This document shows positions 50,156-62,690 of a stretch of DNA of 64,000 nucleotides, piece by piece. Under the pieces are notes generated by a model, which saw only the letters and a program-made list of their open reading frames with translations, was not told the origin of the DNA and searched no databases. Source of the DNA: Gerris lacustris (taxonomy: Eukaryota > Arthropoda > Insecta > Hemiptera > Gerridae); NCBI GenBank assembly GCA_951217055.1, contig OX578279.1, positions 29,786,173 to 29,850,172 of the forward strand, read 5' to 3'. The stretch's first letter is position 1; every line of letters begins with the position of its first letter. The translations under genes and the position numbers were made by a program.

Positions 50156-53100
50156 TATAGATGGTGGATCCATCTATCCTATAATTTTGTCAGTATACAC
50201 AATAGACCCAATAAAACAAAAAGGTAAAAAGATTGGGCAAGTATCGAGTGAGACTATCGAGGTGACTGAAACAAAACTCAAACCAATCATTTGATTTCAC
50301 AATGACAGTAGTGTTCATTCTATAAAAAAGCTCGAAACTTGCAGTTGAATTAAATGTACCTTTATTATTTTCAATAATGGCAGAGAAAAAGAGGAGTGAT
50401 ATAAGGAAATGTCATTTTTCACTTTGGTTTTAAAAAATCAGAATTTGTAAAATATAATATTCTTTTTCTGTTATTAAAATCAGTGGAACATTAATTGAGA
50501 TGCAACTTATTTCAGTGGTTCAATAATAGTGAATGTATGAATTAATTTAAGTCTTGTGAAAGCACATGTTAAATCAATTTAACGGCTAATTTAAATGTTC
50601 AAAAAATTATATAACAAGCAATATTTATAATATTTGACACGGGACTTAGTACAAACGTCAATCACGTGAAGATAAATTGTGTTAATTTTGGAGAAAATTC
50701 AATACGGCCATTTGGCATGACGATCAATTCGTCTGGTTTAGCTCCTAAACGGTTTTAAAAAATCGAGAAGGAACTAATAAGTGTTTTTCAGCTACCTAAT
50801 TCTTCTTTTTAATTATCTCACGAGTGAAGCACGGCATATCACCTATACAAATAATTACAGATATAATTTGAAAAAAAGCAATTTGTAAGATAATATAACA
50901 AATATATTATCAGGTTAGATATATAATCACGTTATTAGATTCTTGTAATTTTAAAAAAGGTATAAAAACCTATAACCTCAAGACTCAAGATTTGATTATT
51001 GATAACTCGATACAATTCAGTAAATGTCATGTCGCAAAATAGGGATATCATTCTCACTTTATTACATTATACGATGTAAATGTATTTTATGTCTGAGCCG
51101 TTGACAAGATTTATGGTTATTACTTAGACTACTGCAGCAGCTGTATGATTAATGTATCCCCCACCATATATATCTAAGATAAATACGATTTACAAATCAT
51201 AAATCTATCTGAAAGCCCAGTTAAAATTTGACTTTTAATACCTTTCAAATAAACATTGTTAAATTTGTATATTTGTTATATATTGGCATTATACTTATAT
51301 ATTGGTATTATACAATTTATTTATTTGTTTATCGTGCATTTTAAGGTATTAAGAACTTGTTATACAAAATGATATAAACAAAGAAATATTTGTTATAATA
51401 TTGTATTTTTAGCAGACACTTTTTTTTCAATTGCTATATAAAATATAGTGCACTTTTTAGATTTTTGAGGTTATAATTATATTTATATTTATCTATAAAA
51501 CATATATTATTGTTGTAATATGCACAGTGTACAATTTTATATTATATATACTATATATATATATTAAAAAAGACTAAGAAGAAGACTAAAAAATTAAGAA
51601 GATTAGTAGACCAAATGAAATAAACGTTGTTAATTAAACGCGAGAATATTATATTAATACCAATAAATAGTTATATATGTATTATACAAATGTATCTAAC
51701 GCATACTTAAATGATGTTATGCTTTTACAAACCTTTAGCGTCTAATTTATTTGTTAGTGTTTATATAAGTGTTCTAAAGAGGGAACAGTTTTTACGTCTC
51801 CGATTTCAAATATTCAAAGACAGATATCCGTTCAAACATTAAGGAACACATTTAACCCCGTGATTATCGCTCAATTTTTTAACAAAAAACCTGTTTTAAA
51901 AACAACTCGTCCTATTAATATTATTATTTAATATTTTATTAAATAATAAAATAAGCGTTATTTTAATTAAATTTGGAGGAAATTATCCAAATTTCTTTGA
52001 AATCTGATATTTCTTTTAAGGATATAGGTTGTTATATCAGAGAATAAATATGTCATGTGCCAAGTGTAATATTATGAATAAAAATTTAGAATGCCAATTA
52101 TTATAAACGAATAATAAATAAATATTCTGTATTACTCGTAACTGAGAATTATTAATAGGTGTTAATAAAAAAAAAACTTTGTGCGCATATGGAAGAAAAA
52201 CTAAAGGGCGCAGAAGGTCAAAACTTAAATGGGACAATATTAAATGTGCATTTTTGAACAGACATAAAAAAATGTTCTATAATCTCGATTATATTCACAT
52301 AGCTTCTGTTAACTTCGGTAAGCTCGGAATCAAAAAACAAAACAAATTAACAAATGAGAAGAAAAATTTAAATGACATCATAAGCAGTGTAGTTGTTGTA
52401 ATTAATAAAGTTGTAAAAATCAAGACAAAGTATAACCAAAAAGAAGAAAGCATACTTAAACGAAAGCAAAAGTAGTTTTTGTAGTATGTAAATAGTTCTA
52501 TCAATATAAAAATAAAAAAATAATAAAATAGCGATTTTAAAAGCAAGAAGTAACAAAAATGACAAAAAAGTAGTTAATTGAAAGCGTAAGTAGTAGTTAG
52601 TAAGTAGTACAAGTAATAAAAGAGCAAGGCAGCTGTAAAAATAGTATTGGTAGAAAATAAATCGTAAAACCATAAAAAGCAACAAAGAAGAAAGTAGTAA
52701 ATTGTATAAGTTGAGTTATAGATAGTATTAGACAAATAGTATAAGTAAGTAAAGAGTGGAAGCAATCAATAAATACTAATTATATATTAATAAGAGGAAA
52801 AATTAATTTTACAAGATTGGACTAACAAGAACGCAATGACAACAGAAAAAATCCGATAAATCGAACAAAACTTTCTCATACATAATATTGATACTGAATT
52901 GAATCCCATAATATTTCATTTAATTGATTTATTTATGAACACGTTTAAAGAGTACATTAGCAAAATGCTTACTTTCTGTTTTCAGATTTTTAAAAAAAAC
53001 ATCAAAAATTTATTTTCCTCATTTATTTCTCCTTCAACATCACATGAACTAGATTTTTCCTATGAATTCGATTTTATGCTTAGACAGTCGGCTTATATCG

Positions 53101-53956
53101 TTAGATTCGTATTTAAAAGGACTAGATTTAAAAATGTTTTAATCAAAATCGTCGAAACCGTTTTGAGAATTTTTTTCGAGTTTTTGGGGGGTAGCGCCCC
53201 AAATTTGAAGCTAAAATGAATTTCACGATTGCACCATCTTAATACTTTTTCTCTAAATATACTACTAAGATAAAATTTAAAAAAACTGTCAATATATAAC
53301 TCGTACAATACTCTTTCAGTATTTTCATTCAATTTGTTCCTTGATTAGGTTTCTTGTAGTTTAATTTAATTATTATTGGACATTAGATATTTTATAAAAA
53401 TTTACTCTACAAATCCCTATTCATGGGAAATAGAATCCCGAATTTCTATCATAAATTTTGTAGTAGTGTATTACTCTTTTACTTATACCTATACATATTT
53501 CTAAAATCCATTCCTTGGTCTTACGGGTATAAATAAAAACTAAGTTTTAATTCTCATTTGAGATATTTCAACCCCACTTGGGCCATTATAAAGCTAAATA
53601 ATTGATCTATTAGAACATCCAAAAGTATCTTCTACTTAATGTAGGCATATTTGAGGTATATTCGTTCAGCAAAATATATACATACTGCCTTTGTCACTAA
53701 AATTTATCTTGATAAACTTATGTTGATTCTTATTCCAATAATATCTTAATGAAGTAAAAAAAATATAATAAATATAAATATAAAAAAATATAATCCCTAA
53801 TCTAATCAACTTCTTAATGAAACTGTTAATATAAGAATAACTCTTAGCTTTTAGGTATTTACTATAATCTCTTCACCTTTGTTGTTATTTATTTTCAAAT
53901 ATGTACTACAATTTCAACTCATGTTTCCAGTTAACTATAGTCTCTTTTTTATATTA
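50156..53956. other. No gene seen; two family A fragments
   Basis: Very A/T-rich. Family A fragments occur at about 51770-51900 (plus) and 52170-52345 (minus, ending TTCGGTAAGCTCGGAATC). The longer frames at 52179-52765 are low-complexity Lys/Leu/Phe/Tyr strings and are not supported as genes. Confidence 0.45.
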
Positions 53957-54238
53957 TTTGATGCTATTTATTACTTGTTACTTCCAGTAATAGTATCTTA
54001 TTATTTGATGCTATTTATTACTTGTTACTTCCAGTAATAGTATCTTATAATTTGATGCTATTTATTACTTGTTACTTCCAGTAATAGTATCTTATTATTT
54101 AATACTATTTATTACTTGTTACTTCCAGTAATAGTATCTTATAATTTGATGCTATTTATTACTTGTTACTTCCAGTAATAGTATCTTATAATTTGATGCT
54201 ATTTATTACTTGTTACTTCCAGTAATAGTGTCTTATAA
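53957..54238 (+). repeat. 47-bp tandem array, six copies
   Basis: The unit GATGCTATTTATTACTTGTT continuing to CCAGTAATAGTATCTTATAA recurs at 53960, 54007, 54054, 54101, 54148 and 54195, an exact 47-bp period. Copies differ by only a few bases. Confidence 0.97.
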
Positions 54239-57200
54239 ATGTCAAGTCATATTGACGAGTTTTATTAATCCCTCTACCCTCAAGTAATATTTACAATTTA
54301 CCATTTCCCAGGTTTTATTTTGTATTCTCATAAACGAAGTATATAATAATATTAAGAAGTATTGCGATAGCTCAAAAATTAAATTAAAATGGATTATACG
54401 TTTTAAGATCCCCTGAGATCAAATAATTGGAAATAAAATTGTCCGTCCGTTGTCCATCAGACTGGCGGAGCCTAAACTACTGAACTAAAATTAAAAAAAC
54501 AGAAAAATCACACCCCATGGAGCAATTTGAGAAAAAAAAAGGTCTAAAGTTGTGAGCAATGTTCCCAAAAAACTCTTTTGGGGACAGATTTTTATAAATC
54601 ATCTTCTTCTTATCTTCTTTAAAAAATATATTTAAATATATATTTCTAAGACAAAACTATTTCAAAAGGTATTTTTTAAAAAAGGAAGGAAGGAGCAACT
54701 TTAAAGAAAAAATATTAAGCCGAAAAAGAAGATACTGTTTATTCTTAATGTAAATTGTTTATATTGAGTGATGTTTATTTATCAGCTTGATGTTTACTTG
54801 TTGGTAAATACAGTGAGATGAAACTTCGCTTTATTCTGGAGCCGACGGCTCGCAACCAGCCCACCTACCTTCAGTTAACTCAAAGTTTCATTTTCAACAA
54901 TAATCAAAATATTTATCACAACATCCCTATTCCATTTGACCGATAAATCATTTCTAGTTCTTCTGAGGATGGTCTATTTAGATTAAAAGGGAATGGTCGA
55001 CAGGTTTAATAGCTATAAACAGGCAGATAAAGAAGATGGTCAAGGGAGGAACTGAACGAAGAAATATATCTTTCATTTAAATATTAAAATGCTGTATGAA
55101 TCCCTCTGATTTATTGCTACTTTTTTTTTTTTTTTTAATAAGAATAAAACATTTGGACAAATAAAAACTATAATTTTAAACTATTTTTTGTAATAAGGAA
55201 TTATTAAACGGCCTGGGATAAAGTAAGATAATTTTCTTTTATATTAATATTTATTCCTCCTCCTTTTACCATTAACATTATCTTACTATTATTATTTTAT
55301 TTGTAAAAATAATTATTAATGTTTGCACTTATGTAGATATGAATTGCGATTGATTAAATATTTAATAAATTATTGCATATTATCAAGTAACAAAAATGGA
55401 GGAAGATTATAGTTAGGTACAAACTTTGAAAGAGTTCATTTAAGATTAATTGGAATACATTTTATGGTAAAATTAATTTTGTTTACTCGAAAAAATACTG
55501 ATTTGAATAAAAATTTAACAATAACAAAAAAATATATATTTGTTAAATATATAGTTTTAAATATAATAATATTGTTATCTATTTGTTATATTTGTTCTAT
55601 ATATATTTATATAATAATTTACAATCAATTAAATATGAAATAAGTTTTGAACAATAGCTGAAATTTGAACAACAGCATTTAATGTTATAGGTATGTAAAT
55701 ATTGCAACTTTTTATTGCTAGTACATGAATATTGCAGGTATAGAAGTGTTCCAGCGCCATTTGTTACCCCCTTTTGTACTGAAAACTACAAGTAAATATA
55801 AAACCAAATACCTACATGTTTTGAAGCTTATTAAATTCAGTAGTTTGTGTACCCTATTAATAGTTAAATCTTAGACAACCTTTAGAATGGCAGTGAATGT
55901 AATGTATGAGTTACATTAATTTAGCTAATTTAAAAAATGAGTTACATTAATTTAGCTAATTTAAAAAATACTTTGTGATATTCAAATAAGAAACTTTAAC
56001 ATTGAAAAGAGATCCTCTTTGATTTAAGCCAGAAAAAAAACCAGTTTATATGTTGAGTGCGTCATTACAGGAATACCGTATTGGTTACTCCACTTAACAA
56101 TCGGTACAATCAAAGAGTATTGAAGTGATATCACCATCTAGACGCGAGACTATCTTTGATACTGACAGTGAGAGCAAATAAAACATGCAAAAGAGCGAGA
56201 ATCAGGAACGCAGGAAGGAAAAAAGGTATACTTTTACTACAACAAAGCCTTACGAAGTAAGACTGAATTTAATTCCAATAATATCCAATTTAATTTATTT
56301 ATTATTAATCATTTAAAAGTGTTCAACAGGAAGTTGTTTATAATTAGTTTTCAATTTTTAGCTAAATCAAATTTATTTTATCAACATCTGGGAAACTAAA
56401 TTTTTTCCGGGAAAAACTACTTATGAGTATGCTTGGATTCGTATTTTAATGGACTACATTTTAGAATTGTTTAATCAAATTCGTCGGAACCGTTTTTTTT
56501 AAAAAAAAGAACGAGAGATGCAATTTTCTTCTGGTCCATACCCATTGTACCTAAAGATCCATACCCATTTTACCTAATCGAGCAGGGCAGAGTTATTCTT
56601 ATCCTAATTAAATTTGTAAACCATAACATACATATAATGGAGAGAATTAAGAATAAAGGAATGAACTAATCAAGTAATACAAAACTTTTATATGTTCTGT
56701 GCAAATTCTTGAAAAATATGGCTCCTCATGCGCATCGAATTAAATACGTGCAGTAGAGAGGATGTAAAATAAAATGAGATTAAAATAATTAAGTAACTCC
56801 AAATATTCCATATATTCTGTGTAAGAATATTAGTTGTATGTATTCTTAAAAAAGATGGATCTCCTCATGCTCATCGCATTAAAGATGTGTAAAACGAGCT
56901 TCAAATGACCGAATAAAACCAAAGTTGAGTAGTTTTTTTTATATAATGACAATATATTTTATTTATTCTGAGAAAAGATAGATCTTTTCACGCACAATAC
57001 ATAAAGACGTGCAAGGCAGATAAATGTCACGGAAGACAAAGGCAAACGTGCAGCAAATGTTTCTATTAGAGAGTTTTTATTAGTTCAATTTACATTAAAA
57101 CCTTCAGCGCGTTTCTTTCAACGACTCCCTCCCAGCGTCTACTCTCCATTGTTTTTATCTTAATTACCATCTTTATAACATGGCAACATGTTTTACTTGC

Positions 57201-57462
57201 AGTGTAGTCAAGTACGTGAGTCTTAACTTTTTTTAACTCTTAAGTAAAGGAGTCTGGGTTTTTCTTTTAAATATTAAAATAATTCAGTGAAAATGGAAAT
57301 GGAAGCATTTCTTCTATTATTGAGTGCAAGATCAACGAATATATCATAATTACAAAATGTTAAAGTAGCTAAGAATTTTCGAAAGTAATATAATAATTTA
57401 ATTAGTACCTATAACGAATTTATTTTATCTAAGTATAAAAGAGGAAGAAAGAGGAGAAAGAA
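54239..57462. other. No gene seen
   Basis: A/T-rich with short frames only. A 31-bp direct duplication lies at 55908-55969. AGATGGATCTCCTCATGC-type words near 56720, 56855 and 56975 hint at an old, diverged repeat of about 130 bp. Confidence 0.4.
55908..55969. repeat. 31-bp tandem duplication
   Basis: GAGTTACATTAATTTAGCTA plus eleven more bases is repeated exactly twice. Confidence 0.95.
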
Positions 57463-57528
57463 GGAAGCGGGGCATCTCGGAACTTTTCCTCACCAATTAA
57501 TTCCAAAATGGCGGAAGATATACTTAAT

Positions 57529-57616
<88 letters not shown>

Positions 57617-57895
57617 GATATTAAGTTGAAATATGGAGGAATTATTTATATTATGGAAAGATATGATTGGTGCAAATTTCAGCTCAAAAGGTGAGGTAGT
57701 ACCAAAATTATTCAGCGTTAAAGTTTCCAAGTTCAAAAGTTGATGTTTTCAAAATGGTGGCAGATATACAAAAGGAAATTCAGTTTTTCGTAAAAAGTTA
57801 AGTAGGTTAATGGCGTCTCGAACTTATGATTTTCCAAGCAGTAATACTACATGTAAATCAACTCTCTAGTATACAAACACAGACAGCCAGACAAC
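57463..57895 (-). repeat. Dispersed repeat family D copy with (TA)n
   Basis: On the minus strand it runs from GGCTGTCTGTGTTTG and ACTAGAGAGTTGA to GAGGAAAAGTTCCGAGATGCC. The same start and end words bound 62125-62690. A (TA)n run occupies 57534-57612. Confidence 0.7.
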
Positions 57896-58539
57896 CCAAC
57901 TAAAACAAACCAAATGATGAATTTATTCTTCTGTTGATCCCTTATTATTCTACTTCTCAGTCTTCTTAGTCTTCAGGGATGAATTAAAAACCAAATGATC
58001 TTCAAAAACCCCCAAAATGGATAATTCCGATATTTAATTGTCATCGCACCAGTATATATTAAAATGAAGTCAGCTGACTTTGCAGAAATGGGAAGTATAA
58101 TCTTCCCAATTGGTTTCATTGAAACTCAGTATATTATAATATACATTTGTATATTTTTACTAATAGTTGAATCAGGCTGCGAAATTCAAAATCTTTATAT
58201 CTGAGTTAACGCATATTAAGAAAAAATATAAAATAGTAATAATACACAATATAATGTAATTTTTTGTGATGGTTCTTAATCTTTCATTATATTAGATTAA
58301 TCGAGAGTATTCATTCCTTGATGCACTGATAAGGAAAGAGCTTGGCTGTGCATAAGTTCAATTTTCATAAAAATATAGGTTTATTAGTTAACTCAATGTT
58401 AAAAAAATTATGTATGATGTCAGCAGAGATGATGTAGATGAGGAATTGACAGAGAATTGAGGAAAAGAAAGATGAGGTTTTGGTTGTTAAGATTCGTTTT
58501 TAAAATCCAAGCGAAGGAAACATATTGTGCAGACCCGCT

Positions 58540-59300
58540 GATATTGTAACACGTCAACCCCTCCAGCACCCCATCTCTGTAGGCTGTTTCATTGTTCTTG
58601 CACTCACATTCCCGCTGAATATTAAGTGCCTAAAGCAAACCTATAAAAAAAGTAAGTGGGTGGAAAAAGACCCTTAACAGATTTCAATACTAAGAAAGGA
58701 AAAATGGTTCATTTTCTTATCAAAAAAACTTTTTTTGTTCTTGAGTAAGAGAAGGTCCGGCCGTAACCTTACTTCGGGTAGGCCATAACGCCTGACATTT
58801 CCTCTTCATAAATAGTCACCCACTTTACTGTTATGGCCGTTTTTATATATTTTCGGGGGGACGGGACCTTAGAGAACCCTTTACAAATTTTTCAAATGAC
58901 CCCCCCCTTAACGACTTAAAGGTACAAAAAAAAAATGTATGTAACAAAAGACCAATAGAGAGGGGGGCAGTACATATGAAGGGGCCTCTGAGTTCTCCCC
59001 TCCTATCATTTGGACGGGGCAAAAATAAAATTTTAGTGCTAATAAAACGAGGCAAGTTGATGTTGGTTGAAAATCTTCAGTTGGAGGTTTGATGTCGCGG
59101 TGTCCGCCCGTAACTCGGTCTCGACCGTATTCTCCTAGCCCAGGTCCGGTTGCATTGTCTTGCATTTCAATACCTACCCCAACGCATCTTGCGCTTGCGT
59201 ACCTGCCTAGCTCCCACTTCACCTCTGTCTTAATGCCTCTTTTTATGTCTCCTAAACAGCATAATTCATCATTGATTAGAATCACCTTGAATCAACTATG
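58540..59300. other. Unassigned G+C-richer block with a 125-codon minus frame
   Basis: The minus frame 58908-59285 includes MQDNATGPGLGEYGRDRVTG and HRDIKPPTEDFQPTSTC before turning hydrophobic. No family was recognised. Short G and C runs and GTTATGGCCG-type words in both orientations suggest a decayed repeat. A genuine exon cannot be excluded. Confidence 0.3.
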
Positions 59301-60659
59301 AAGATAATAAATCATAAGGTAGAGATTTTCCTTATTTTCATACACCATTTACTCAAAAAGAATAAACAAATCATTCCAGATTGATAAGAATATCAAATCT
59401 ATAAATATACAAATACACTTTCACAACAAGACCACGTGGGTTATGCTCCCCTTACAATGTAAATGAATACATACGCAACTGGATTCCCTTATCAAACATA
59501 TTACTTTGCTTATCGAAGGTAGAGTTAAAGTATCTCTGACCCTTCATACTTTAAATGAGATTATATACATAGATACATTAGTAACAATTATGACATTATT
59601 TCTTTTAAATTAAAATCATTCTCTTTCTAAACTGGACATAATAACTGCGTCTTAATTTGAATTTGAAAATTATTGAAAACAAGTTTTAATTTTGCATATA
59701 CTGATTAATTTAAATGCATAAGATTAGTTAATTGATTATATTGATTAACTTGAATGTCTTTGCTTATTTTGTTTAATCAATACAAAAAATAGCTTGAGTT
59801 AAGAATCTATTTTATCCCCTCCAAAATAGAATAGTGCCTACAAGTTTGCTACGCAGGCGACCATAACAGTAAAGAACGAAATAAAAAAAGTTGAGAATTA
59901 GATTACTTTGACCAAGTAAACCATTAGAAAATAAGTATATAAAAAAGGAGAATAAACAGAACCTAAATTAATTTATTTGGAAAGGGCTGTTACTCAAGAG
60001 AAGATCTAACAAAACAATATTATATTTTGACTTTATAATTGGAAAAACGTCTTTCTCCAATCCAGTTTATGGGACTTTATGAATTGCAATTCTTTGAATT
60101 ACTTAAGTTTCAGTAGACTTTGATAACTGCCCTCAACCCCGGAACTCTAAATTACTAAATCATTTAAAAACCCGAGAGAAATACAAGTTAGAAATTCACA
60201 AAATTTAATTAAAACCAACAAATATATGACTTCAAAGATCTTACTTGGGGCGGAATGTGTTTCGAAACATGGTGGATGCAAACCAGCTGTTGAACTCAAT
60301 GATAAAAACATCTTTGCCTTTCATAAATAAATTAGTAAAAATTAATTTTCTTCTAGACAGTTTCATTTTCATCAAGGAAATATACTGGTGTTTCGAATAC
60401 GAGTGGAGAATTTACTCATGGCCCGATTTTTGTACTACTAAGAACAATTTTAGCGAAACTAGAGAGCTGTAAACAGATAATAATTTAAATCTTTGTCGTG
60501 CTGGACCAGAGATATAGTTCTTTCTACATGATATGTCGTAATAATTAAGGATAATAACATTTACTGAACTCGCAGTAAATGTACGCTAATTGAGTATTGT
60601 TTAAAATAAGATAATACAGATAATACACATCAAATTGGACGCTTGCTATATAATTTTTA

Positions 60660-61020
60660 CTATATAACCACACTTTATGTTTTAAATACCAGATTTGTTA
60701 ATACGAATTCACGTTTGTATACAAGCTTTTAATGATGTGGGGTGTTTCACATCCATATTTTTTATGCGGGACTTCTTTCTTAATATTTAGTCTAGATATG
60801 AAATGGACTTCTTTTAGGAAGAGGATCTCATATGGACATTTCTTGACAAAAGCTTTACTAAAAAATACTAGTTCAAATAATCTAGGACTACCTACAGTCA
60901 TATATAAATTTTACAATTATGTTTTATAGATCAAATTTGTTAATAAGAATTTACGTTTGTAAGCTAGTAATTATATATGGGTTGTTTCTCATCCATTTTG
61001 AATGCGGAACTTTTTTGCTT
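60660..61020 (+). repeat. Imperfect direct repeat, about 245 bp apart
   Basis: AGATTTGTTAATACGAATTC (60690) and ATCAAATTTGTTAATAAGAA (about 60930) begin two related blocks. Each includes TTTCACATCC or TTTCTCATCC and then ATGCGGGAC or ATGCGGAAC. Confidence 0.6.
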
Positions 61021-61311
61021 TATCTCCCTGTTACTATATTGATTTTGGGATATCATTTTTGGACAGCGAGAAACAGTCAAACCAAATAACATAATTCTTT
61101 TTATTTTTAAACCAAAATGATTACTTCAGAAGCAGTTTTTGTAAGGCTACTCTTTGTCGAATAAAGGAATGAGTTCCATTACCGGATATTATATTTGCAC
61201 CTGAGGTAAACTATCGTAACACATTTTAGCATTACTTTTTAGGAGAGCTACTTTCTACTTACTAAAATCGAACAATTGAATACTCTCTTTATAAAATTTT
61301 GCATAATTTTG

Positions 61312-61740
61312 TTTCCGAGCTTACCGAAAGCTATGTGATCGTTCTAAAGAACAAAAATTGTATTTCATATATTTTATAAATTCCAAGACAGATATCCGTT
61401 TCAGACATCTGCTACATATCTGGTGCCGAGTCTGTCTGTCGGTCTGCCCACAATTTTTTCGAACCAAAATATCTTAATTTTTATCTTATATTATTATTAT
61501 CTTAATTCATTGAATCAGAATTAGTATATAGTTTATGATAAATATTGATTCGCAAAAATTAACCAACAGACAGACAGACACAGGACCAAAAATGTTCGAT
61601 CTTAAGAACGATTACTTAAGCTCGGAATCAAAAGAGGGAGAAACAGTTAAATTAATTAGAAAATAATGGTTGGTAAAAGCATAACATCACTTAAGTACGG
61701 GATAGAATGCGAGGAAGCTAATTGCCACAGTATTAATTGA
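61312..61740 (+). repeat. Family A copy, rearranged
   Basis: Starts TTTCCGAGCTTACCGAAAGC, has GTCTGTCTGTCGGTCTG, then an inverted segment (ACAGACAGACAGACACAGG and AAGCTCGGAATC). It ends with the family tail ATAGAATGCGAGGAAGCTAA. Confidence 0.65.
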
Positions 61741-62124
61741 TTAATAATATAAGTTCCAAACATGCAGTCTAAATGCTCTATAACTAAGAGTTCTAATAAT
61801 AATTTACAATTTTTTCTCAAATTAAATTAACTAGAACAAAAATAAGTCGAAATGGCAGACTGTTTAACCTATTATTATTGAGAAAATGATTATGTAAACC
61901 TAAGAATTAATTAGAGATAATAAAATATTCTATGCTTAAATTAACTTTTTAAGCTTATACAACGCATGATCTCTATCCATAAACTAACTTGAACAGTAAA
62001 TCTAAAACATAAATTGCAATCACTTATGATAAAAAAAACTAAATATGCAATCATAACTCAAAAGATAGTTCAAAAGATTACTATAAATTACAGGATTATC
62101 CCCAAGTTTTAACATAATGATAAA

Positions 62125-62690
62125 ATAATGAGTGCAATGTATGTCTGTCTGTCTGTGTTACGCATAACTCCCACAGTTTTCAAGCTAGAGAGTTGAAACT
62201 CGGCACAAAAATCCGTCGTTACATTAGGTTGTGCTGCCGGAACAATAATACATTTGTGACATCATTAACCTTTTTGCTGAGTCAACCGACATTTCATCGT
62301 ATAAAATAGAAAAAATTTCTGATTGCGTCATTTATACTTCTTTAAAAGATAGGTATTTCCACTTAATTTCGTTTTGATATTTGTCGCCTTTTTAAAAATA
62401 TCGACTTTTCAACTTTGAAACTTCAATAATAAATCATTTCTGAACTACTCGCCGATTCAGCTGAAATTCCACCAGTGATACCTTTCTATATGGTATTTAA
62501 GTCCTTCATATTTTATCTTAATATCTGCCGCCATTTTGAAAATATCGGACCTCATTATAGTGGACTTAACTTTTAACGGCAAACAATATTATAATTTACT
62601 TAATAAAAAAATCTGTTTATTGGTTTATGCTTCGTGAGGAAAAGTTCCGAGATGCCCCGCGCCCGAATTTTTTTTAATATGTTCCAAATG
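62125..62690 (+). repeat. Dispersed repeat family D copy
   Basis: Starts in a GTCTGTCTGTCTGTG tract followed by TTTTCAAGCTAGAGAGTTGA. It has the module ATCTGCCGCCATTTTGAAAA and ends GAGGAAAAGTTCCGAGATGC. No coding content. Confidence 0.7.

Noticed and set aside
52037..52765. Overlapping frames of 60-105 codons
   Set aside because: They are low-complexity Phe/Leu/Tyr or Lys-rich strings from A/T-rich DNA and a repeat fragment, without motifs.
53957..54238. Considered as a CRISPR-like array
   Set aside because: It is a head-to-tail tandem repeat without spacers, in a eukaryotic genome.
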